Shown one piece after another: positions 1 to 5,004 of a stretch of 5,004 bases of DNA (within the stretch, counting starts at the first letter, position 1; each line of letters starts with the position of its first letter). The position numbers were made by a program, and so were the translations under genes. This DNA comes from an uncultured Blautia sp. (GTDB lineage: Bacteria > Bacillota > Clostridia > Lachnospirales > Lachnospiraceae), in assembly GCA_900541345.1 (NCBI GenBank), contig UQJE01000121.1, positions 1-5,004 of the forward strand, read 5' to 3'. The notes beneath the pieces were generated by a model. That model saw nothing but the letters and a program-made list of their open reading frames with translations, made no database searches and had not been told where the DNA came from.

Positions 1-93
1 CGAGAAAACCTTTTTAACTCGGTTTTTATCTATGTCATTTTTAGCAATTTTTTTCGTAATAGCGTTGGTGTTATTTTCAAAAGGCCATGTCAT
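1..93 (-). CDS. FtsX-type ABC transporter permease, N-terminal fragment (cut by window edge)
   Basis: Only the first 31 codons are present; the frame is open to the left edge. The ATG at 93-91 is fixed by an excellent ribosome binding site and lies 12 bases after the stop of the ATPase gene. The protein begins MTWPFENNTNAITKKIAKND and is charged and hydrophilic, with no membrane segment yet. This start resembles, from memory, the cytoplasmic N-terminus of large FtsX-like permeases of clostridial ABC transporters, where a short basic leader precedes the first membrane helix. Its position directly after a LolD/MacB-type ATPase makes it the expected membrane partner. The product call is inferred from context and the short N-terminal resemblance; the rest of the gene is needed to confirm it. 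Confidence 0.75.
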   Translation of the reverse strand, partial: MTWPFENNTNAITKKIAKNDIDKNRVKKVFS

Positions 94-95
94 AT

Positions 96-105
96 GATCA
101 CCTCC
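96..105 (-). promoter_or_regulatory. Very strong Shine-Dalgarno site for the downstream permease
   Basis: On the minus strand the sequence reads GGAGGTGATC, ten consecutive bases matching the complement of the 16S rRNA 3' end. Seven bases separate GGAGG from the ATG at 93-91. It sits between the ATPase stop (TAG, 108-106) and the permease start. It is stronger than the site in front of the ATPase and may raise permease translation independently of coupling. Confidence 0.8.
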
Positions 106-771
106 CTAACTTACAATCTTTCCATCCTCAATACGGACAATCCGGTCTGCAAGTCGGGCGATCTCATTGTTATGTGTAATCATTACAACCGTCTGGTGAA
201 ACTCATAACTAGTCCGTTTGATCAATCCCATAACATCTGCACTGGTTTTCGAGTCGAGATTCCCTGTAGGTTCATCGGCAAGCACAATCGCAGGCTTTGC
301 AACCAAAGCCCTTGCAATCGCAACTCTCTGCTGCTGTCCTCCTGAGAGGTTATTCGGCATATTCTTTAGTTTATCTTCCAGAGCCAGCATATGAACCACT
401 TCATCCATAAATCCCTGGTCTACCGTATCTCCATCCAACTCTACCGGAAGGACAATATTCTCATATACATTTAAAATCGGAACCAGATTATAGTTTTGGA
501 AGATAAATCCAATATTTCTTCTCCTGAAAATCGTCAGCTCTTCATCGTTTTTCTTTGCCAGTTCTTCTCCCCGTACAATAACTCTTCCGCTGGTAGGAGT
601 GTCCAAACCTCCCATCATATGAAGCATCGTGGATTTTCCGGAACCTGAAGTGCCTACTACCGCTACAAATTCACCTTCTTCCACCGAAAAATTCACACCA
701 TCCAGTGCCTTTGTAATATTCGGTTCTGTACCATAATATTTTTTTAAATCGATTGTCTGTAAAATACTCAT
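106..771 (-). CDS. ABC transporter ATP-binding protein (LolD/MacB-type)
   Basis: A complete 221-residue nucleotide-binding subunit, the normal length for the family that powers FtsX/MacB-type permeases from the cytoplasmic face. All ATPase motifs are present: Walker A GTSGSGKST (40-48), Q-loop glutamine 82 in FIFQNYNL, signature LSGGQQQ (142-148), Walker B IVLADE (162-167) followed by PTGNLDS with the D-loop, and switch histidine 200 in MITHN. The ATG at 771-769 has a Shine-Dalgarno AAAGGAG (788-782) ten bases upstream. Alignment by eye to the ATPase encoded at 3755-4432 shows the same length to every motif and roughly half the residues identical, so the two are paralogues. It is followed after 12 bases by the start of a permease gene, its likely partner, and is preceded by its own promoter. 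The transported or extracted substrate is not evident. Confidence 0.95.
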   Translation of the reverse strand: MSILQTIDLKKYYGTEPNITKALDGVNFSVEEGEFVAVVGTSGSGKSTMLHMMGGLDTPTSGRVIVRGEELAKKNDEELTIFRRRNIGFIFQNYNLVPILNVYENIVLPVELDGDTVDQGFMDEVVHMLALEDKLKNMPNNLSGGQQQRVAIARALVAKPAIVLADEPTGNLDSKTSADVMGLIKRTSYEFHQTVVMITHNNEIARLADRIVRIEDGKIVS

Positions 772-805
772 ATTCTATAAGCTCCTTTCTGCCTTTCTTT
801 ATGAT

Positions 806-841
806 GACTCTATTATAAAATACAAATGTCACAGAAATGTC
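806..841 (-). promoter_or_regulatory. Promoter with 11-base-spaced GACATTT direct repeat (probable OmpR/PhoB-family response-regulator site)
   Basis: Reading the minus strand, GACATTT occurs at 841-835 and again at 830-824, exactly 11 bases apart (7-base box, 4-base spacer CTGT). Seven bases later comes a perfect -10 hexamer TATAAT (817-812). No good -35 hexamer lies 17 bases upstream of the -10 (the bases there are CATTTC, inside the repeat). A perfect -10, a poor -35 and a tandem 7+4-base repeat in the -35 region is the classic layout of promoters activated by OmpR/PhoB-family regulators. Transcription would start near 805, giving a leader of about 34 bases before the ATPase ATG at 771. The repeat and hexamer are seen directly; binding by the partner regulator of the neighbouring kinase is inference. 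Confidence 0.65.
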
Positions 842-901
842 CGAGAAAAGAACAAAATTCAAGGAATTTCAGCCTGAATTGTTACAAATCTCGGACATTT
901 C
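834..901. repeat. 13-base perfect inverted repeat around a 42-base spacer with an imperfect inner palindrome
   Basis: On the plus strand GAAATGTCCGAGA (834-846) is matched exactly by its reverse complement TCTCGGACATTTC (889-901). Inside the spacer, AATTC (856-860) pairs with GAATT (876-880), and AGG/CCT extends this imperfectly, giving a nested hairpin. The promoter-proximal arm contains one of the two GACATTT boxes of the adjacent promoter, and the distal arm supplies a third copy in inverted orientation (894-900). Because the predicted start of transcription lies downstream, the repeat is more likely a DNA operator than a leader RNA structure, although a read-through transcript from the upstream operon could fold it. 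Confidence 0.7.
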
Positions 902-936
902 AAAAAAATTACAAAAGATACCAAATATGATATTCT
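902..936 (-). terminator. Weak terminator-like hairpin with T-rich tail after the 58-codon gene
   Basis: On the minus strand an AT-rich stem (about six pairs, one of them G-U, arms within 936-928 and 923-916) with a four-base loop is followed by TTTTGTAATTTTTTT. It lies after the stop of the small gene and before the inverted repeat and promoter of the next unit, where a terminator is expected. The stem has few G-C pairs and a mismatch near its base, so termination would be inefficient and read-through into the second ATPase gene is plausible. Confidence 0.3.
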
Positions 937-979
937 ACTGTTCTTGATTTTATCTGTGACTATAATTCTATTTAAAATA

Positions 980-1156
980 TCACAGCAAACTGCCTTTTAA
1001 TCCCTTCTTGAAAACCAAGATAGCTTTTTCAACTCCCCAAAATGACATAGTTACAAGTTTGTAGCTTTGTTTTTCCATTTCCAGAAGTTTTGCATTTATT
1101 TTTTCAGTTACATTTTCAGTAGTAATATTTTCTATTAAAACGGTTTGATACATCAT
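980..1156 (-). CDS. Small 58-residue protein of unknown function, last gene of the kinase-ATPase-permease operon
   Basis: ATG at 1156-1154 (a second ATG follows immediately) to TGA at 982-980. A GGAGGG ribosome binding site (1168-1163) lies six bases upstream, and the start is only 14 bases after the permease stop, so it looks like a real co-transcribed gene. The protein begins MMYQTVLIENITTENVTEKI and ends SFWGVEKAILVFKKGLKGSLL. It has no signal peptide or membrane helix. The pattern is a short strand (YQTVLIE), an amphipathic helix (about 15-30, EKINAKLLEMEKQ), and two more strands (YKLVTMSFWG, KAILVFKKG). This strand-helix-strand-strand order recalls the small DUF4177-like proteins, which end in an 'LVxV...LIFKR' pattern, but that resemblance is from memory and weak. 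Its place suggests a cytoplasmic accessory or regulator of the transporter; no function can be assigned from sequence. Confidence 0.75.
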   Translation of the reverse strand: MMYQTVLIENITTENVTEKINAKLLEMEKQSYKLVTMSFWGVEKAILVFKKGLKGSLL

Positions 1157-1170
1157 TCAATTCCCTCCAA

Positions 1171-3768
1171 TTATTTAGTATCCGCTTTTCCATAAAACTT
1201 TTTAAAGAAAATTTCTGGTACCAGAATACTGCCTGCAAGTAAAATCATCAGTAGAGCAACCATTTCTTTGATTGGATAAGAAAAAACAAAATAAGATATC
1301 TCGGTTTTCATATACCATCCAATCCCGCAAAGCAATATTGTACCAACGGTCAATATCAGAACACTCAGCAACAGCCAGGTAAAAATTCCTTCTGCAAGGA
1401 ACATCCGCTGCAACTGCTTTCTGGTCATTCCCACACGATTCATAATGGCACATTCTTTTTTTCGAAGTAACATGTCCGTTACCCTTACATTTAAAAAATT
1501 CATAATCCCGATAAAAATCAGGCATCCACTGATTACCAGAAGCAACAGTCTGCTGGTCTGAATATACTCCGATTCTTTTAACAAGAGGTCTGACCGACAC
1601 TCCATCTGAAATAAATTTAATTGCTCTGCATATCCGTTTTCAGACTGAAATTCCATATTTTCTGTTTGGATCATTCCCTTTAATCTGTTTTTACAGCCTG
1701 ATTCCTGTTCCTTCTCTACAGAAAAACTCATTTCAAATGTCTGTGGGGTAAGATTCTCTGACAGGTTTTCAAAGGTTTCTTCTGTTACAAGAAGAAGGTT
1801 GGTATTTCTGCCATCCCAGCACAACTCTAATTCCGGAAATCCTTCCTTTGTAATATCCAGATACCCGCAATTTACCAGTGTCTCTGGAAGCAGGCCGGAC
1901 ATATCCGTTCCCACCGGTACCAGATCATACACTTCTATTGTATTTCCAAGCTGCTCCAATGCCTGCTCTTCTGCATATTCTGATACTCTGTGATCATGAA
2001 GAAGAAATGTTCCGTTTTCATGTGCAAATGTTTCCCAGTCTGCTGTCCTCTCCTGCTCTTTCAAAAATTCCTGCAGTTTTTCTTTTTCAGAAGAAGAAAT
2101 TTTTTGAATCACAGTCGGAACGGTTTCCCCGTCATTTAATAACTTGATGCTATCTCTCCCATTTTCCCCAACAATGGGATAAAATCCCTGTATCTGTGTT
2201 TCGTCCCGCAAACTATTTCCTGCGGTCTGCTTTATGTTCTCCAAGAATTCATTCGGGAAAAAGACCATATTTTCTGTATTCGGGGAAGTTTCCATCAATG
2301 TGCTGCAGGCTTCCTGTGTAATGTGGATTTGAAAATCAGGTTCTTTCATAAACTGGTTTTGCAGATCTACCCCCTTTACAATCACAGAAGAGCCAAGCGC
2401 TAATCCGCATCCTATGGTCAGAGAAATCATGGTGATGAAAAAAGCCTTTTTGTTGCGGAACAGATATCTCCTGGCCAGATAAACTTCCGGAGCGTTTCCA
2501 AAACTTCGGAAACTGGCTTTCTTTTTCTTTGTTTGTTTCTTCTCTGCAACAGTACCCTCTCCATAGTTCATACATTCCAGAGGACTCAAAACTTTGATTT
2601 TTTGCCTTACCAGAAGTATCACAACACCCAAAGTCACTACCACTGGAAGAATGGCTATTAGAAAGAACACAGGCTGGTAGAAAGAAAGCCCCTCCAGTTC
2701 TTCTGCCTGTCCAAGATACAGTTTTCCAATGACAGAGGGCAGGACTCCAAGTACCACCAGACCGCCTATGACAACGCCTGCAAGACTTCCTATCAAGACA
2801 ACTTCCATCATCTGCCGGAATATCACTTGTATAATCTGATGCTGCTGTACCCCGACTACTTCCATCAGACCATATTGCTGTAAGTCTTTTTCCAATGATA
2901 AATTCAAAATATTATAGATGAACAAAAACATACACAACAGAATCAGAAAAGAAAATAAAGCTGCAAATCCATAACTTCCCAGCATTCCTTCTACTGCCCG
3001 GTATGTAGCCGAATCCATGCTGACAATCCGCTGTCCTTCTTCCAACCGGATATCTTTCTGCAACTGTTGTTCCATCTGCATACCACTGACAGAATCATTT
3101 TCCGGTTTCAGCAGTATCCTGCAGGGATCCCATCCAGCTCCACTTTCTTTCAGTTTCTTCTCGGATAAAAATGCAATGGAAGAACTTGCCCCCTGATTCT
3201 GATATTCTGTAAAATATCCGGAAAGCTGAAATGTCTGCTGTCCGGTTCCTTTTGTTTGAAAAAGGTCGTTCCAATAAAAATCCAGATTTAATTCCATTCC
3301 CACCTTTGGTTCCGAAATTCCCAGATACTTTAAGGTTTTGACCGAAAGCATGATTTCGTTTTCCTGTTTGGGATACGTTCCTACGATTTGTGTATAGGCC
3401 GGACAGAGCATTGTTTCAAATGCTGTTTCATCTGCCACAACACAGTCGCAATATTTTATAGTTTGATTGCATAGTTTTCCGGCAAATTTTTCTTTTCCCG
3501 TCTCTGCTATGTAGGAGAGCGTATGCAACTGCCCTGCCATTTCTTCTGTACCATTTTCAATATACGTTGACACTGTCATTCCATCTGTCCGGATATGTTT
3601 TTGGATGTCCACCTGTATTTTCCCATAGGCAAAGCTTATCATACAGAAAATCACTCCAACGGTAAGTGCAACTGCCAGAAACAAAAGACGGTTTTTGTTT
3701 CGGTTCTGTTTTCTGTAAGAATCCAAAAGCACTTTTTCTGCCGGACGGTGATAATCATAGTTTTTCAT
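1171..3768 (-). CDS. Large FtsX/MacB-type ABC transporter permease with duplicated halves
   Basis: A complete 865-residue membrane protein, the partner of the ATPase encoded just upstream. Hydrophobic segments suggest eight helices in a 4+4 plan: about 28-48, then an extracellular domain (50-263), 266-290, 321-343, 366-388; a basic cytoplasmic linker (408-422, EKKQTKKKK); then 441-463, a larger extracellular domain (465-737), 739-761, 793-818 and 834-853. Each half carries the FtsX-type cytoplasmic loop between its second and third helices: YGLMEVVGVQQHQIIQVIF (299-317) and MNRVGMTRKQLQRMFLAEGI (776-795), which normally contacts the ATPase. Two similar halves and two large outer domains distinguish it from BceB-type permeases, which have ten helices and one large outer loop. 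ATG 3768-3766 overlaps the ATPase stop by 14 bases and has only a modest purine-rich ribosome site (AGGGTGG), so translation is probably coupled. The first outer domain has five cysteines. Family members move or extract peptides or lipoproteins; the substrate here is unknown. Confidence 0.92.
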   Translation of the reverse strand: MKNYDYHRPAEKVLLDSYRKQNRNKNRLLFLAVALTVGVIFCMISFAYGKIQVDIQKHIRTDGMTVSTYIENGTEEMAGQLHTLSYIAETGKEKFAGKLCNQTIKYCDCVVADETAFETMLCPAYTQIVGTYPKQENEIMLSVKTLKYLGISEPKVGMELNLDFYWNDLFQTKGTGQQTFQLSGYFTEYQNQGASSSIAFLSEKKLKESGAGWDPCRILLKPENDSVSGMQMEQQLQKDIRLEEGQRIVSMDSATYRAVEGMLGSYGFAALFSFLILLCMFLFIYNILNLSLEKDLQQYGLMEVVGVQQHQIIQVIFRQMMEVVLIGSLAGVVIGGLVVLGVLPSVIGKLYLGQAEELEGLSFYQPVFFLIAILPVVVTLGVVILLVRQKIKVLSPLECMNYGEGTVAEKKQTKKKKASFRSFGNAPEVYLARRYLFRNKKAFFITMISLTIGCGLALGSSVIVKGVDLQNQFMKEPDFQIHITQEACSTLMETSPNTENMVFFPNEFLENIKQTAGNSLRDETQIQGFYPIVGENGRDSIKLLNDGETVPTVIQKISSSEKEKLQEFLKEQERTADWETFAHENGTFLLHDHRVSEYAEEQALEQLGNTIEVYDLVPVGTDMSGLLPETLVNCGYLDITKEGFPELELCWDGRNTNLLLVTEETFENLSENLTPQTFEMSFSVEKEQESGCKNRLKGMIQTENMEFQSENGYAEQLNLFQMECRSDLLLKESEYIQTSRLLLLVISGCLIFIGIMNFLNVRVTDMLLRKKECAIMNRVGMTRKQLQRMFLAEGIFTWLLLSVLILTVGTILLCGIGWYMKTEISYFVFSYPIKEMVALLMILLAGSILVPEIFFKKFYGKADTK

Positions 3769-4432
3769 CTTCCACCACCCTTCCGTCTTTCATGCGGATG
3801 ATCCGATCTGCCATGGCAGCGACTTTTTTATCATGGGTAACCACAAGCATTGTCTGCTGATATTGCCTGCAGATCTTTTTTAACAGTTCCATAACAGAGG
3901 CGCTGGTTCTGGAGTCCAGATTTCCCGTCAACTCATCCCCTAACAGAATGGTAGGATGGGTGTAGACAGCTCTGGCAATAGCAGCTCTTTGTTGTTGTCC
4001 TCCAGATAACTCATCCGGCATCTGAAAGAGTTTCTCTTCGATCCCCAGAGTTTTTGCCAAACGGAAAACCTCTTTTTCATCTACTGTCCTCTCCAATAAT
4101 TTTGCCGGAAGCACGATATTCTCAAACACATTCATGGCAGGAATCAGATTATATCTTTGAAAAATAACTCCAATATGCCATCTGCGAAAAGAAATCTGTT
4201 CTTCTAAAGATAATTGCGTCAAATTTACATCATGCACATAAACACATCCATGGGTGGGCTTTTCCAATCCGCTGATTAAATTTATCAGGGTTGACTTTCC
4301 GCTTCCGGAAGCACCAATGACTGCAATAAACTCTCCTTCTTTTATGGAAAATGATACATCATCAACTGCTCTTATGTAATTTTCTCCATTTCGATATTCT
4401 TTTGTAAGTGAAACCAATTTTACAGCTGCCAT
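3755..4432 (-). CDS. ABC transporter ATP-binding protein (LolD/MacB-type), as independently started product
   Basis: From the internal ATG (4432-4430) the frame encodes a complete 225-residue ATPase of normal family length, so this may be the working product whether or not the fused form exists. Motifs: Walker A GASGSGKST (40-48), Q-loop glutamine 82 in VIFQRYNL, signature LSGGQQQ (142-148), Walker B ILLGDE (162-167), D-loop NLDS (171-174), switch histidine 200 in VVTHD. The residue after the catalytic glutamate is leucine (GDELTGNLD) where the family nearly always has proline, as the paralogue at 106-771 does (ADEPTGNLD). The start is supported by GGAGG five bases upstream; an alternative in-frame ATG at 4444-4442 would add four residues. 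Its 3' end overlaps the permease start by 14 bases, consistent with coupled production of the two transporter subunits. Confidence 0.7.
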   Translation of the reverse strand: MAAVKLVSLTKEYRNGENYIRAVDDVSFSIKEGEFIAVIGASGSGKSTLINLISGLEKPTHGCVYVHDVNLTQLSLEEQISFRRWHIGVIFQRYNLIPAMNVFENIVLPAKLLERTVDEKEVFRLAKTLGIEEKLFQMPDELSGGQQQRAAIARAVYTHPTILLGDELTGNLDSRTSASVMELLKKICRQYQQTMLVVTHDKKVAAMADRIIRMKDGRVVEDEKL

Positions 4433-5004
4433 AGTATCCTCCATATATTTCTTTCCTTTATCTTGGCAGAAAATAGAAAATGCTGATCCCTTTCCAACCT
4501 GTGATTCCACCGTAACATAACCGCCCTGCTGTGTCACAATTTCCCTGGTCAGATAAAGACCGATCCCAACACCCGGCTGATTATGAATCTCTTCTTCCCG
4601 GTAAAACCTTTTGAAAATAGATGCCTGATTGCTCTCTGAAATTCCTTTTCCGGTATCGGATACTTTTATCTCCACATACATTTCCCATTGCGCTACAGAC
4701 ACATGGACACTTCTCCCTGTCGGGGTATATTTTACCGCATTGTCCAACAGATTAAAAATCGCTTCTTCTGTCCACTTACTGTCATGGGACACACGCACAT
4801 CCTCCGGACATTCCACAGATACATGGATCTTTTTTTGCTCTGCGGAATATACGATTCCGCTCATAGCCTGCGCTAACGTATCATATATAAAGTGATCTTC
4901 TTTTTCTAATTGAATCACCCCGGTTTCCAAACGGGAGGTTTTCACCAATGCCTGTATTAAAAAATCCAGCTTATTGATCTGTCCTCTTACACTTTTCAGG
5001 AACT
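3755..5004 (-). CDS. Sensor histidine kinase (C-terminal part) joined in frame to ABC transporter ATPase; 5' end outside window
   Basis: The frame is open from the right edge (first whole codon 5002-5000) to TGA at 3757-3755, 415 codons with no stop. Residues 1-185 of the fragment are the end of a two-component sensor kinase: a helix of the dimerisation domain ending LVKTSRLE, then an N-box EEAIFNLLDNAVKYTP (79-94), G1 box DTGKGI (116-121), F box IFKRFYRE (129-136) and G2 box GVGIGLYLTREI (144-155). The phospho-accepting histidine and sensor segment lie beyond the edge. After FSIF, where such kinases normally stop, about 15 residues (CQDKGKKYMEDT) lead straight into the ATPase. This is either a true fusion that would tether the ATPase to the sensor, or a kinase whose stop was lost, with the ATPase still made from its own start at 4432. 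A sequencing error is also possible. Kinase and ATPase assignments are firm; fusion at protein level is not. Confidence 0.7.
   Translation of the reverse strand, partial: FLKSVRGQINKLDFLIQALVKTSRLETGVIQLEKEDHFIYDTLAQAMSGIVYSAEQKKIHVSVECPEDVRVSHDSKWTEEAIFNLLDNAVKYTPTGRSVHVSVAQWEMYVEIKVSDTGKGISESNQASIFKRFYREEEIHNQPGVGIGLYLTREIVTQQGGYVTVESQVGKGSAFSIFCQDKGKKYMEDTMAAVKLVSLTKEYRNGENYIRAVDDVSFSIKEGEFIAVIGASGSGKSTLINLISGLEKPTHGCVYVHDVNLTQLSLEEQISFRRWHIGVIFQRYNLIPAMNVFENIVLPAKLLERTVDEKEVFRLAKTLGIEEKLFQMPDELSGGQQQRAAIARAVYTHPTILLGDELTGNLDSRTSASVMELLKKICRQYQQTMLVVTHDKKVAAMADRIIRMKDGRVVEDEKL
4430..4442 (-). promoter_or_regulatory. Internal ribosome binding site and start codon for the ATPase, inside the fused frame
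   Basis: On the minus strand GGAGG (4442-4438), five bases, then ATG (4432-4430), exactly where a stand-alone ATPase would begin by alignment with its paralogue. A second purine-rich stretch, AAAGGAAAG (4459-4451), could serve the alternative ATG at 4444. The survival of a strong site inside an open frame suggests the two proteins were separate genes until recently, or that two products are made. Confidence 0.65.

Noticed and set aside
671..862. A 63-codon minus-strand frame overlapping the start of the second ATPase gene
   Set aside because: It begins upstream of the predicted transcription start, reads through the promoter and ribosome site, and overlaps a firmly identified ATPase in another frame.
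837..947. A 36-codon plus-strand frame beginning MSEKRTKFKE in the intergenic region
   Set aside because: No Shine-Dalgarno sequence precedes the ATG, the frame overlaps the inverted repeat and the operator arm, and it runs against the direction of every other gene. The repeat explains the region better.
954..985. CTGTGA/TCACAG inverted repeat at the stop codon of the 58-codon gene, considered as a terminator
   Set aside because: The stem is only six bases with a 20-base loop and no T-run follows it; the hairpin at 902-936 with its T-rich tail is the better, though still weak, candidate.
1799..2147. Plus-strand open frames opposite the permease gene
   Set aside because: They lie entirely antisense to a well-supported membrane protein, lack recognisable domains, and are explained by the codon bias of the opposite strand.
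1171..3768. Calling the large permease BceB or a bacitracin-resistance permease
   Set aside because: The predicted 4+4 helix plan with two large outer domains and duplicated FtsX-type loops differs from BceB, which has ten helices and one large outer loop. A gene symbol or drug specificity would be unsupported.

Overview
The window is AT-rich DNA whose real genes all lie on the minus strand, so the natural reading direction is from the right end to the left. Strong GGAGG-type ribosome binding sites, tight gene packing and the gene content (sensor kinase, LolD/MacB-type ATPase, large FtsX-type permease) point to a Gram-positive Firmicute. The permease start MTWPFEN at the left edge resembles gut Clostridia, probably Lachnospiraceae. 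The family-level placement is inferred from resemblance, not from a search.

Layout in transcription order. (1) 5004-3755: an open reading frame cut by the right edge. It begins inside a sensor histidine kinase and runs without a stop codon into a complete ABC-transporter ATPase. The ATPase also has its own internal GGAGG and ATG, so it may be made fused, separately, or both ways. (2) 3768-1171: an 865-residue permease with two FtsX-like halves, overlapping the ATPase stop by 14 bases. (3) 1156-980: a 58-codon gene 14 bases after the permease stop, behind a clear GGAGGG site. (4) 979-772: an intergenic stretch with a weak terminator-like hairpin, a 13-base inverted repeat, and a promoter with a perfect TATAAT and two GACATTT half-sites exactly 11 bases apart, the layout of an OmpR/PhoB-family response-regulator site. 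(5) 771-106: a second, paralogous ABC ATPase. (6) 93-1: the first 31 codons of a second permease behind a near-perfect Shine-Dalgarno sequence.

Taken together this looks like two adjacent ATPase-permease modules under two-component control. The kinase would sense an envelope or peptide stress, and a response regulator (presumably just outside the right edge) could act at the 11-base-spaced boxes to switch on the second module. Such systems in Firmicutes commonly serve peptide-antibiotic sensing or export, but the substrate cannot be read from this sequence. The points most worth following are the kinase-ATPase fusion, the 58-residue protein, and the compact operator.
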